Shown here piece by piece: positions 1 to 13,100 of a stretch of DNA of 64,000 bases. Every line of letters begins with the position of its first letter. Positions within the stretch are counted from its first letter, which is position 1. The notes below the pieces were generated by a model. It saw nothing but the letters and a program-made list of their open reading frames with translations. It was not told where the DNA came from and did not search any database. The stretch is from Nemertoderma westbladi (taxonomy: Eukaryota > Xenacoelomorpha > Nemertodermatida > Nemertodermatidae): contig JAUCBJ010009057.1 of NCBI GenBank assembly GCA_032718475.1, positions 86,436-150,435 of the forward strand, read 5' to 3'. The translations under genes were made by a program, and so were the position numbers.

Positions 1-2
1 AG

Positions 3-2152
3 TGGAACGAAACTCTTAACGTTATCGAGATGTATGGAGTTGTCACTTACGATAACGAAGGTAGCGTTCCGGTTGGAGAACTGGGAACTACGCGGATGAT
101 ACACATACGAGGACTCGCTGGTTCTACCCACGTATTTACTCGAGCGTGTTCCGATGTGATTGATTATTCTTTTGAAACTCTTACTGAGACACAAAAGAAA
201 CTCCGACATGGACAATTCGAACTCGCGCAGCGTTACGTCACCGACACCGAGCGCAAACCGGCCATGGGTATTGATGGATCGATGTTACCCCAGCCCGTGC
301 TTGAGATGTTGTTAACGAAAGAATCCTTAAAATCGGCTCAGCTGTTTATGGAGATCTACAAAACGACTTTCGGAATATGGAGAACATTCCATACCCTTTC
401 GTTGATACTCAGCTGATTGCTCCCTGGGCAGAAGGCCGATGTTTCTTCCGCACCATGTATGCCAATACACCCAGCGGCATTACTAAAGTACAACGAACCT
501 CCATCGGACATCTTGCCTTTCAAGAATACGGATGGAATTTCAAGGTTGGAAATCCTATCAATTACCAACAAGTATATGGAGACCATTATTCTCGTTTATA
601 CTTTGATGGACCATTGACCGCACCTGGCGCCGTGTATAGCTTTATGAGTGTTCCACTTCGTCCCTCCTTAGCTATATACACGATCTTTGAAAACGCAGCA
701 CTTGCCGGTTGGCTAGCCGATGTGTGCAGTCGTACCATACGCGCCCATCCCTTAATACTTGGAACCAAACTCGCCAAGTTAGATGAACACAATAAATTCA
801 TCCGCTTCGAATGTTTCAGGCGCTTTCTGACTCCGTTCCGTAACGTTGATAGTCAGTTCAAGGACCGCGCTCTGACCAAACTCAGCCTAAGAGACTCAGC
901 TGCGGAGAAGCTAAACAGCGCGGGATTTGCCCTCTTTCAGGACGTTTGTATACAGAACTTACATTCATCTGTTATACAAAGACCCCGAATACCCACGGGT
1001 TATTCTGTCGTGGAAGTTCAGACAGTGGGTCCGCTTGCGGAGACAGCCGCACCTACCTCAGCTATGCAATTGGAAGACGAACCAATATGCTTAGAATCTG
1101 AAGCGATCCAGCCTACAGCACCCCGGAGCAGCGATAACGATTACGTCTTGGAGTGGTATCAAGGTCCACAATGTCTCACTGCATACGATTATCGACACGC
1201 CAACTATGTTTCTCGAAAACGTTGTCGATTATGCGCATCGAGAGACCATGTCACCCCTATGGACTCAGACGTACCCTGCTCCTATTTCCACGAACAACCG
1301 ATGATGGAGATCTATTGTGCGTATTGCAGACTTAATAACTCGCATATTTTTGCAGTCTGCCCCCAATTTATGACCCAATGCCACCACTGTCAACTTAAAG
1401 GACATGCCAGTTATAATTGCCCCTTTAACCGCGATTTAGAAAGCGTAGATGAGATGATTACCCTGCGCTACATCCGAGCTTGGGAAGCGAACGCGGATTT
1501 ACATTGTGAGTCCTGCCATCGCTACTACCCTGGACGCTCTTACGAGGGAGTTTACGCGTTCCATCCTTATTTATTCGCGTCTGTGGAACAAAAAACACGC
1601 ACACCGAGTTATGAACTAATGAAGCGTGTTGGTGAGTGTATTTCCACCAAATTTGTTCGAAAATATCTTAGGAACGTCAATCCTAACGATATTACTTCAT
1701 ACCATTTGATCAATTTCATCCGTCAAGACCCTGAGTATGGCGATTTATTTATCAACTCGCACCCTGAGTTACAGGAAGTATCTCGACGGCCCTACGAATA
1801 TCGAGCCCGAGAACGCGAGCTGGAAAGAACCATTAAACCGAGGAAGTTTCTCACCACTCACGGTCCACCTACCGCCATTGTCCAGACGACCCGTCAAGGA
1901 CCCGTCGGAGCTGCTGTCCTAAGACGCACCCTAAAGGCCGTTAGACCTCGCTCCACTGAAGTTGATATCGATCAACCAGGTACCTCGACCGGCGGATACA
2001 CCGATCGTAATCCTAAACCTTCTGATGCAATTGTATTGCACCCTTCACCCAGGAGTTATAGCCCTCCTAGTAAAGTGGCTTGCCCCAAAGAGAAAAGGAC
2101 TCTTGCTAGCCTCAAAAAACTGCGTAAACGCCGTCCGCGTAAGAAAGACTAA
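3..2152 (+). pseudogene. 3' ORF of A1: exonuclease-like plus zinc-knuckle protein, one frame break
   Basis: The reading frame is open from base 3 to 416 and then from 377 to the TAA at 2150-2152 (591 codons), so the 5' end is cut off by the window. Protein similarity to ORF3 of element B (41871-44405) indicates one protein whose frame shifts near base 347, where re-reading one T restores the alignment. Visible motifs are D-N-E at 51-59 (exonuclease motif I, DxE), N-D-F with D at 365-367 (motif II), D-T-Q at 404-412, and Y-x3-E at 677-691 in place of the usual YxxxD. Zinc ligands follow from 1223: one C-x2-C-x4-H knuckle with a long spacer to its last Cys, then C-x2-C-x5-H-x4-C and C-x2-C-x4-H-x4-C. 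A helical region and a very basic C-terminus (KKLRKRRPRKKD) end the protein. The fold resembles RNase D/EXD1-like DEDD nucleases. The frame break makes this copy probably non-functional unless the base is a sequencing error. Confidence 0.6.
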
Positions 2153-2211
2153 CTGTTTAGAGTATTTTTATATTTTAGAAACTGTGATTTGTTATATTTT
2201 ATAGACTTAAA

Positions 2212-2230
2212 TCCCATTTTCTGGGAGCGG
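2212..2230 (+). promoter_or_regulatory. A1 polypurine tract with adjoining hairpin
   Basis: GGGAGCGG (2223-2230) lies directly before the LTR's first TG and is the likely plus-strand primer. It overlaps the right arm of a small stem, TCCCA (2212-2216) with TGGGA (2222-2226). The same arrangement is kept in A2 at 31795-31813. Confidence 0.6.
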
Positions 2231-3411
2231 TGTAAAGGCTTTCGCGGAATTAGCCGGTTATTTTCCCCGTAAAGTACTCTGTAGTTGGTTTAACAGGCAT
2301 AAAAGGCCGTGTCCTTACTGTACTGGTGTTTTAGAGGACATAAAAGCCATTTCTTCTGTATGTGTACTTTAGCGGACATAATTAGCAATTCTATGACGCA
2401 ATACGCCTGATCCTCTTGAAACAGTGTAGCTACCATGACGACGGCTAACAGCTGAGGCTGTACACGTGGAGCTTTTTCTTTGTTCTCTGTTCCTTCTTTG
2501 TTCGGTCGACCAATCAGAGCGTTTTTTGACTCTGTGTTGGAGATTGTATACAGAAACTCGTGGAGTTGAGTCAGTATGTGTTTTTATCCACTGCCTAGAA
2601 CACCGGCTTTGGAACCTTCGTGTTTCAGTCTTTAGCACAACAGTAGTAGGCTTAATTATAGAATGTATATCTGTTATCATAACTTAACTCACAAACCATA
2701 CCAATTCGCATCTCATTAAACATATCAATCAAACTTAACTTAACATTTTACTGCTATTTACTGTCGGTTATTCATTATATTTGTTGATGGAATATTATAT
2801 TTGGAATACTGATAAATAATCAGACACCCCAATCTTCTTGATATACTAAAGGTTAGGGAGACCGGTTACATATAACGATTGCGACTTACATTAAAGTGGT
2901 TTGAAGTGAATCTAATGCTATTTCATAGGCCCTACATGTATTGTCTGTTGTTCTCTTTATATGTGACTAAAATTAGTGAAGGTCGGCAGATCAGTGTGCA
3001 GTATTGTGCAGTATTGTGTATGATTGTGACTGATAACAAAGCATCTCCTAAAGAATGCGCCATATCCGTGAATCTATAGCCATCCCGTTGTGTCTAGTTT
3101 AAGTCATAACTCTGTTTACATATTTAGAGCGCCACGTCCTAAAGGAACTGTTAATATTTCCCGAAAGTGAATAATATTTGTCAGAGATTATATATTACGA
3201 TCAGTCGAATAATACAGTAGGCTTACACCGCAATACGGTTAGGCTTCCGAATCCAGTCTCCCGGGTATATCCAGCGGGTGAATGATCGCGCATAGACTGG
3301 CTTCGGCTAATGTAGTGTATCAAATACTTGTCATAGGCTAAAGACGATCTATTATCTAGAAGACATCCCAATTTGGCAGGTTAAACTGCTAAAGGTCTGA
3401 AAGCGCGAACA
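2231..3411 (+). repeat. 3' LTR of A1 (1181 bp)
   Basis: The LTR starts TGTAAAGGCTTTCGCGG and ends GCGCGAACA, giving the TG...CA ends of an LTR. It is a diverged homologue of the 1200-bp LTRs of A2 (inverted) and of the A3 LTR (same orientation). Similarity is strongest over the last 700 bp, and the 5' (U3-like) 400 bp is largely different apart from its first 30 bp. No coding sequence is credible inside it. Confidence 0.75.
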
Positions 3412-6400
3412 GCAAGTATTGATGTATCATGTAAGTACTGCAAGTATTGGTGTACCATGTAAGTACCTCAAGTATTGGTGTATCATGTAAGTACCTCAAG
3501 TATTGGTGTACCATGTAAGTACCTCAAGTATTGGTGTATCATGTATGTACGGCAAGTATTGGTGTACCATGTAAGTACCTCAAGTATTGGTGTACCATGT
3601 AAGTACCGCAAGTATTGGTGTATCATGTAAGTACCGCAAGTATTGGTGTACCATGTAAGTACCGCAAGTATTGGTGTATCATGTAAGTACCGCAAGTATT
3701 GCTGTACCATGTAAGTACCTCAAGTATTGGTGTATCATGTAAGTACCTCAAGTATTGGTGTATCATGTAAGTACCTCAAGTATTGGTGTATCATGTAAGT
3801 ACCGCAAGTATTGCTGTACCATGTAAGTACCTCAAGTATTGGTGTATCATGTAAGTACCTCAATTATTGGTGTATCATGTAAGTACCTCAAGTATTGGTG
3901 TATCATGTATGTACCGCAAGTATTGATGTATCATGTAAGTACTGCAAGTATTGGTGTACCATGTAAGTACCGCAAGTATTGGTGTACCATGTAAGTACCG
4001 CAAGTATTGGTGTACCATGTAAGTACCGCAAGTATTGGTGTACCATGTAAGTACCGCAAGTATTGGTGTATCATGTAAGTACCGCAAGTATTGGTGTACC
4101 ATGTAAGTACCTCAAGTATTGGTGTATCATGTAAGTACCTCAAGTATTGGTGTATCATGTAAGTACCTCAAGTATTGGTGTATCATGTATGTACCGCAAG
4201 TATTGATGTATCATGTAAGTACTGCAAGTATTGGTGTACCATGTAAGTACCTCAAGTATTGGTGTATCATGTATGTACGGCAAGTATTGGTGTACCATGT
4301 AAGTACCGCAAGTATTGGTGTACCATGTAAGTACTGCAAGTATTGGTGTACCATGTAAGTACTGCAAGTATTGGTGTACCATGTAAGTACCTCAAGTATT
4401 GGTGTATCATGTAAGTACCGCAAGTATTGGTGTACCATGTAAGTACCTCAAGTATTGGTGTATCATGTAAGTACCGCAAGTATTGGTGAACCATGTAAGT
4501 ACCGCAAGTATTGGTGTATCATGTAAGTACCGCAAGTATTGGTGTATCATGTAAGTACCGCAAGTATTGGTATACCATGTAAGTACCGCAAGTATTGGTG
4601 TACCATGTAAGTACCGCAAGTATTGGTGTACCATGTAAGTACCGCAAGTATTGGTGTATCATGTAAGTACCGCAAGTATTGGTGTATCATGTAAGTACCG
4701 CAAGTATTGGTGTATCATGTAAGTACCGCAAGTATTGGTGTACCATGTAAGTACCGCAAGTATTGGTGTACCATGTAAGTACCGCAAGTATTGGTGTATC
4801 ATGTAAGTACCGCAAGTATTGGTGTACCATGTAAGTACCGCAAGTATTGGTGTACCATGTAAGTACCGCAAGTATTGGTGTATCATGTAAGTACCGCAAG
4901 TATTGGTGTATCATGTAAGTACCGCAAGTATTGGTGTACCATGTAAGTACCGCAAGTATTGGTGTACCATGTAAGTACCTCAAGTATTGGTGTACCATGT
5001 AAGTACCGCAAGTGAGTACCTCAAGTATTGGTGTATCATGTAAGTACCGCAAGTATTGTTGTACCATGTAAGTACCGCAAGTGAGTACATCAAGTATTGG
5101 TGTACCATGTAAGTACCGCAAGTGAGTACATCAAGTATTGGTGTACCATGTAATTACCGCAAGTATTGGTGTACCATGTAAGTACCGCAACTATTGGTGT
5201 ACCATGTAAGTACCGCAAGTGAGTACATCAAGTATTGGTGTACCATGTAAGTACCGCAAGTATTGGTGTACCATGTAAGTACCGCAAGTATTGGTGTTCC
5301 ATGTAAGTACCGCAAGTATTGGTGTACCATGTAAGTACCGCAAGTGAGTACATCAAGTATTGGTGTACCATGTAAGTATCGCAAGTATTGGTGTATCATG
5401 TAAGTACCGCAAGTATTGGTGTATCATGTAAGTACCGCAAGTGAGTACATCAAGTATTGGTGTACCATGTAAGTACCGCAAGTATTGGTGTATCATGTAA
5501 GTACCGCAAGTATTGGTGTACCATGTAAGTACCGCAAGTGAGTACATCAAGTATTGGTGTACCATGTAAGTACCGCAAGTATTTGTGTATCATGTAAGTA
5601 CCGCAAGTATTGGTGTATCATGTAAGTACCGCAAGTGAGTACATCAAGTATTGGTGTCCCATGTAAGTACCGCAAGTATTGGTGTACCATGTAAGTACCG
5701 CAACTATTGGTGTATCATGTAAGTACCGCAAGTATTGGTGTACCATGTAAGTACCGCAAGTATTGGTGTATCATTTAAGTACCGCAAGTATTGGTGTACC
5801 ATGTAAGTACCGCAAGTGAGTACATCAAGTATTGGTGTACCATGTAAGTACCGCAAGTATTGGTGTATCATGTATGTACGGCAAGTATTGGTGTACCATG
5901 TAAGTACCGCAAGTATTGGTGTATCATGTAAGTACCGCAAGTATTGGTGTACCATGTAAGTACCGCAAGTGAGTACATCAAGTATTGGTGTACCATGTAA
6001 GTACCGCAAGTATTGGTGTATCATGTAAGTACCGCAAGTATTGGTGTATCATTTAAGTACCGCAAGTGAGTACATCAAGTATTGGTGTACCATGTAAGTA
6101 CCGCAAGTATTGGTGTACCATGTAAGTACCGCAACTATTGGTGTATCATGTAAGTACCGCAAGTATTGGTGTACCATGTAAGTACCGCAAGAGAGTACAT
6201 CAAGTATTGGTGTACCATGTAAGTACCGCAAGTATTGGTGTATCATGTAAGTACCGCAAGTATTGGTGTATCATGTAAGTACCGCAAGTATTGGTGTATC
6301 ATGTAAGTACCGCAAGTATTGGTGTACCATGTAAGTACCGCAAGTGAGTACATCAAGTATTGGTGTACCATGTAAGTACCGCAAGTATTGGTGTATCATG

Positions 6401-9400
6401 TAAGTACCGCAAGTATTGGTGTATCATGTAAGTACCGCAAGTATTGGTGTATCATGTAAGTACCGCAAGTATTGGTGTATCATGTAAGTACCGCAAGTAT
6501 TGGTGTACCATGTAAGTACCTCAAGTATTGGTTTATCATGTAAGTACCGCAAGTATTGGTGTATCATGTAAGTACCGCAAGTATTGGTGTACCATGTAAG
6601 TACCGCAAGAGAGTACATCAAGTATTGGTGTACCATGTAAGTACCGCAAGTATTGGTGTATCATGTAAGTACCGCAAGTATTGGTGTATCATGTAAGTAC
6701 CGCAAGTATTGGTGTATCATGTAAGTACCGCAAGTATTGGTGTACCATGTAAGTACCGCAAGTGAGTACATCAAGTATTGGTGTACCATGTAAGTACCGC
6801 AAGTATTGGTGTATCATGTAAGTACCGCAAGTATTGGTGTATCATGTAAGTACCGCAAGTATTGGTGTATCATGTAAGTACCGCAAGTATTGGTGTATCA
6901 TGTAAGTACCGCAAGTATTGGTGTACCATGTAAGTACCTCAAGTATTGGTTTATCATGTAAGTACCGCAAGTATTGGTGTATCATGTAAGTACCGCAAGT
7001 ATTGGTGTACCATGTAAGTACCGCAAGTATTGGTGTATCATGTAAGTACCGCAAGTATTGGTGTATCATGTAAGTACCGCAAGTATTGGTGTATCATGTA
7101 AGTACCGCAAGTATTGGTGTACCATGTAAGTACCGCAAGTGAGTACATCAAGTATTGGTGTACCATGTAAGTACCGCAAGTATTGGTGTATCATGTAAGT
7201 ACCGCAAGTATTGGTGTATCATGTAAGTACCGCAAGTATTGGTGTATCATGTAAGTACCGCAAGTATTGGTGTATCATGTAAGTACCGCAAGTATTGGTG
7301 TACCATGTAAGTACCTCAAGTATTGGTTTATCATGTAAGTACCGCAAGTATTGGTGTATCATGTAAGTACCGCAAGTATTGGTGTACCATGTAAGTACCT
7401 CAAGTATTGGTGTATCATGTAAGTACCGCAAGTATTGGTGTATCATGTAAGTACCGCAAGTATTGGTGTATCATGTAAGTACCGCAAGTGAGTACATCAA
7501 GTATTGGTGTACCATGTAAGTACCGCAAGTATTGGTGTACCATGTAAGTACCGCAAGTGAGTACATCAAGTATTGGTGTACCATGTAAGTATCGCAAGTA
7601 TTGGTGTATCATGTAAGTACCGCAAGTATTGGTGTATCATGTAAGTACCGCAAGTGAGTACATCAAGTATTGGTGTACCATGTAAGTACCGCAAGTATTG
7701 GTGTATCATGTAAGTACCGCAAGTATTGGTGTACCATGTAAGTACCGCAAGTGAGTACATCAAGTATTGGTGTACCATGTAAGTACCGCAAGTATTGGTG
7801 TATCATGTAAGTACCGCAAGTATTGGTGTATCATGTAAGTACCGCAAGTGAGTACATCAAGTATTGGTGTACCATGTAAGTACCGCAAGTATTGGTGTAC
7901 CATGTAAGTACCGCAACTATTGGTGTATCATGTAAGTACCGCAAGTATTGGTGTACCATGTAAGTACCGCAAGTATTGGTGTATCATTTAAGTACCGCAA
8001 GTATTGGTGTACCATGTAAGTACCGCAAGTGAGTACATCAAGTATTGGTGTACCATGTAAGTACCGCAAGTATTGGTGTATCATGTATGTACGGCAAGTA
8101 TTGGTGTACCATGTAAGTACCGCAAGTATTGGTGTATCATGTAAGTACCGCAAGTATTGGTGTACCATGTAAGTACCTCAAGTATTGGTGTATCATGTAA
8201 GTACCTCAAGTATTGGTGTACCATGTAAGTACCTCAAGTATTGGTGTATCATGTATGTACGGCAAGTATTGGTGTACCATGTAAGTACCTCAAGTATTGG
8301 TGTACCATGTAAGTACCGCAAGTATTGGTGTATCATGTAAGTACCGCAAGTATTGGTGTACCATGTAAGTACCGCAAGTATTGGTGTATCATGTAAGTAC
8401 CGCAAGTATTGCTGTACCATGTAAGTACCTCAAGTATTGGTGTATCATGTAAGTACCTCAAGTATTGGTGTATCATGTAAGTACCTCAAGTATTGGTGTA
8501 TCATGTAAGTACCGCAAGTATTGCTGTACCATGTAAGTACCTCAAGTATTGGTGTATCATGTAAGTACCTCAATTATTGGTGTATCATGTAAGTACCTCA
8601 AGTATTGGTGTATCATGTATGTACCGCAAGTATTGATGTATCATGTAAGTACTGCAAGTATTGGTGTACCATGTAAGTACCGCAAGTATTGGTGTACCAT
8701 GTAAGTACCGCAAGTATTGGTGTACCATGTAAGTACCGCAAGTATTGGTGTACCATGTAAGTACCGCAAGTATTGGTGTATCATGTAAGTACCGCAAGTA
8801 TTGGTGTACCATGTAAGTACCTCAAGTATTGGTGTATCATGTAAGTACCTCAAGTATTGGTGTATCATGTAAGTACCTCAAGTATTGGTGTATCATGTAT
8901 GTACCGCAAGTATTGATGTATCATGTAAGTACTGCAAGTATTGGTGTACCATGTAAGTACCTCAAGTATTGGTGTATCATGTATGTACGGCAAGTATTGG
9001 TGTACCATGTAAGTACCGCAAGTATTGGTGTACCATGTAAGTACTGCAAGTATTGGTGTACCATGTAAGTACTGCAAGTATTGGTGTACCATGTAAGTAC
9101 CTCAAGTATTGGTGTATCATGTAAGTACCGCAAGTATTGGTGTACCATGTAAGTACCTCAAGTATTGGTGTATCATGTAAGTACCGCAAGTATTGGTGTA
9201 CCATGTAAGTACCGCAAGTATTGGTGTATCATGTAAGTACCGCAAGTATTGGTGTATCATGTAAGTACCGCAAGTATTGGTATACCATGTAAGTACCGCA
9301 AGTATTGGTGTACCATGTAAGTACCGCAAGTATTGGTGTACCATGTAAGTACCGCAAGTATTGGTGTATCATGTAAGTACCGCAAGTATTGGTGTATCAT

Positions 9401-10082
9401 GTAAGTACCGCAAGTATTGGTGTATCATGTAAGTACCGCAAGTATTGGTGTACCATGTAAGTACCGCAAGTATTGGTGTACCATGTAAGTACCGCAAGTA
9501 TTGGTGTATCATGTAAGTACCGCAAGTATTGGTGTACCATGTAAGTACCGCAAGTATTGGTGTACCATGTAAGTACCGCAAGTATTGGTGTATCATGTAA
9601 GTACCGCAAGTATTGCTGTACCATGTAAGTACCTCAAGTATTGGTGTATCATGTAAGTACCTCAAGTATTGGTGTATCATGTAAGTACCTCAAGTATTGG
9701 TGTATCATGTAAGTACCGCAAGTATTGCTGTACCATGTAAGTACCTCAAGTATTGGTGTATCATGTAAGTACCTCAATTATTGGTGTATCATGTAAGTAC
9801 CTCAAGTATTGGTGTATCATGTATGTACCGCAAGTATTGATGTATCATGTAAGTACTGCAAGTATTGGTGTACCATGTAAGTACCGCAAGTATTGGTGTA
9901 CCATGTAAGTACCGCAAGTATTGGTGTACCATGTAAGTACCGCAAGTATTGGTGTACCATGTAAGTACCGCAAGTATTGGTGTATCATGTAAGTACCGCA
10001 AGTATTGGTGTACCATGTAAGTACCGCAAGTATTGGTGTACCATGTAAGTACCGCAAGTATTGGTGTATCATGTAAGTACCG

Positions 10083-10182
10083 NNNNNNNNNNNNNNNNNN
10101 NNNNNNNNNNNNNNNNNNNNNNNNNNNNNNNNNNNNNNNNNNNNNNNNNNNNNNNNNNNNNNNNNNNNNNNNNNNNNNNNNN
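10083..10182. other. Assembly gap of exactly 100 N inside the satellite
   Basis: One hundred undetermined bases join two stretches of satellite. A round 100 is the usual placeholder for a gap of unknown size, so the real array length and the order of blocks around this point are uncertain. Confidence 0.98.
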
Positions 10183-13100
10183 TAAGTACCTCAAGTATTG
10201 GTGTACCATGTAAGTACCGCAAGTGAGTACCTCAAGTATTGGTGTATCATGTAAGTACCGCAAGTATTGTTGTACCATGTAAGTACCGCAAGTGAGTACA
10301 TCAAGTATTGGTGTACCATGTAAGTACCGCAAGTGAGTACATCAAGTATTGGTGTACCATGTAATTACCGCAAGTATTGGTGTACCATGTAAGTACCGCA
10401 ACTATTGGTGTACCATGTAAGTACCGCAAGTGAGTACATCAAGTATTGGTGTACCATGTAAGTACCGCAAGTATTGGTGTACCATGTAAGTACCGCAAGT
10501 ATTGGTGTTCCATGTAAGTACCGCAAGTATTGGTGTACCATGTAAGTACCGCAAGTGAGTACATCAAGTATTGGTGTACCATGTAAGTATCGCAAGTATT
10601 GGTGTATCATGTAAGTACCGCAAGTATTGGTGTATCATGTAAGTACCGCAAGTGAGTACATCAAGTATTGGTGTACCATGTAAGTACCGCAAGTATTGGT
10701 GTATCATGTAAGTACCGCAAGTATTGGTGTACCATGTAAGTACCGCAAGTGAGTACATCAAGTATTGGTGTACCATGTAAGTACCGCAAGTATTTGTGTA
10801 TCATGTAAGTACCGCAAGTATTGGTGTATCATGTAAGTACCGCAAGTGAGTACATCAAGTATTGGTGTCCCATGTAAGTACCGCAAGTATTGGTGTACCA
10901 TGTAAGTACCGCAACTATTGGTGTATCATGTAAGTACCGCAAGTATTGGTGTACCATGTAAGTACCGCAAGTATTGGTGTATCATTTAAGTACCGCAAGT
11001 ATTGGTGTACCATGTAAGTACCGCAAGTGAGTACATCAAGTATTGGTGTACCATGTAAGTACCGCAAGTATTGGTGTATCATGTATGTACGGCAAGTATT
11101 GGTGTACCATGTAAGTACCGCAAGTATTGGTGTATCATGTAAGTACCGCAAGTATTGGTGTACCATGTAAGTACCGCAAGTGAGTACATCAAGTATTGGT
11201 GTACCATGTAAGTACCGCAAGTATTGGTGTATCATGTAAGTACCGCAAGTATTGGTGTATCATTTAAGTACCGCAAGTGAGTACATCAAGTATTGGTGTA
11301 CCATGTAAGTACCGCAAGTATTGGTGTACCATGTAAGTACCGCAACTATTGGTGTATCATGTAAGTACCGCAAGTATTGGTGTACCATGTAAGTACCGCA
11401 AGAGAGTACATCAAGTATTGGTGTACCATGTAAGTACCGCAAGTATTGGTGTATCATGTAAGTACCGCAAGTATTGGTGTATCATGTAAGTACCGCAAGT
11501 ATTGGTGTATCATGTAAGTACCGCAAGTATTGGTGTACCATGTAAGTACCGCAAGTGAGTACATCAAGTATTGGTGTACCATGTAAGTACCGCAAGTATT
11601 GGTGTATCATGTAAGTACCGCAAGTATTGGTGTATCATGTAAGTACCGCAAGTATTGGTGTATCATGTAAGTACCGCAAGTATTGGTGTATCATGTAAGT
11701 ACCGCAAGTATTGGTGTACCATGTAAGTACCTCAAGTATTGGTTTATCATGTAAGTACCGCAAGTATTGGTGTATCATGTAAGTACCGCAAGTATTGGTG
11801 TACCATGTAAGTACCGCAAGTATTGGTGTATCATGTAAGTACCGCAAGTATTGGTGTATCATGTAAGTACCGCAAGTATTGGTGTATCATGTAAGTACCG
11901 CAAGTATTGGTGTACCATGTAAGTACCGCAAGTGAGTACATCAAGTATTGGTGTACCATGTAAGTACCGCAAGTATTGGTGTATCATGTAAGTACCGCAA
12001 GTATTGGTGTATCATGTAAGTACCGCAAGTATTGGTGTATCATGTAAGTACCGCAAGTATTGGTGTATCATGTAAGTACCGCAAGTATTGGTGTACCATG
12101 TAAGTACCTCAAGTATTGGTTTATCATGTAAGTACCGCAAGTATTGGTGTATCATGTAAGTACCGCAAGTATTGGTGTACCATGTAAGTACCTCAAGTAT
12201 TGGTGTATCATGTAAGTACCGCAAGTATTGGTGTATCATGTAAGTACCGCAAGTATTGGTGTATCATGTAAGTACCGCAAGTGAGTACATCAAGTATTGG
12301 TGTACCATGTAAGTACCGCAAGTATTGGTGTACCATGTAAGTACCGCAAGTGAGTACATCAAGTATTGGTGTACCATGTAAGTATCGCAAGTATTGGTGT
12401 ATCATGTAAGTACCGCAAGTATTGGTGTATCATGTAAGTACCGCAAGTGAGTACATCAAGTATTGGTGTACCATGTAAGTACCGCAAGTATTGGTGTATC
12501 ATGTAAGTACCGCAAGTATTGGTGTACCATGTAAGTACCGCAAGTGAGTACATCAAGTATTGGTGTACCATGTAAGTACCGCAAGTATTGGTGTATCATG
12601 TAAGTACCGCAAGTATTGGTGTATCATGTAAGTACCGCAAGTGAGTACATCAAGTATTGGTGTACCATGTAAGTACCGCAAGTATTGGTGTACCATGTAA
12701 GTACCGCAACTATTGGTGTATCATGTAAGTACCGCAAGTATTGGTGTACCATGTAAGTACCGCAAGTATTGGTGTATCATTTAAGTACCGCAAGTATTGG
12801 TGTACCATGTAAGTACCGCAAGTGAGTACATCAAGTATTGGTGTACCATGTAAGTACCGCAAGTATTGGTGTATCATGTATGTACGGCAAGTATTGGTGT
12901 ACCATGTAAGTACCGCAAGTATTGGTGTATCATGTAAGTACCGCAAGTATTGGTGTACCATGTAAGTACCTCAAGTATTGGTGTATCATGTAAGTACCTC
13001 AAGTATTGGTGTACCATGTAAGTACCTCAAGTATTGGTGTATCATGTATGTACGGCAAGTATTGGTGTACCATGTAAGTACCTCAAGTATTGGTGTACCA

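Larger units (their letters stand above)
1..3411 (+). mobile_element. LTR retrotransposon A1 (BEL/Pao-like, family A), 3' end only
   Basis: The segment holds the end of a 3' ORF, a short 3' untranslated region, a purine tract and a complete LTR with TG...CA ends that stops exactly where the 28-bp satellite begins. It is assigned to family A because its LTR and the end of its ORF are inverted homologues of those in A2 (30595-32070), which has a gag-protease of BEL/Pao type. The 5' LTR, gag and pol would lie left of the window. The first five bases after the LTR, GCAAG (3412-3416), are the expected target duplication; its partner is outside the window. Confidence 0.8.

Noticed and set aside
2369-3079. 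Short frames inside the A1 LTR (103, 73 and 66 codons)
   Set aside because: Within LTR sequence, not conserved in A2 or A3.
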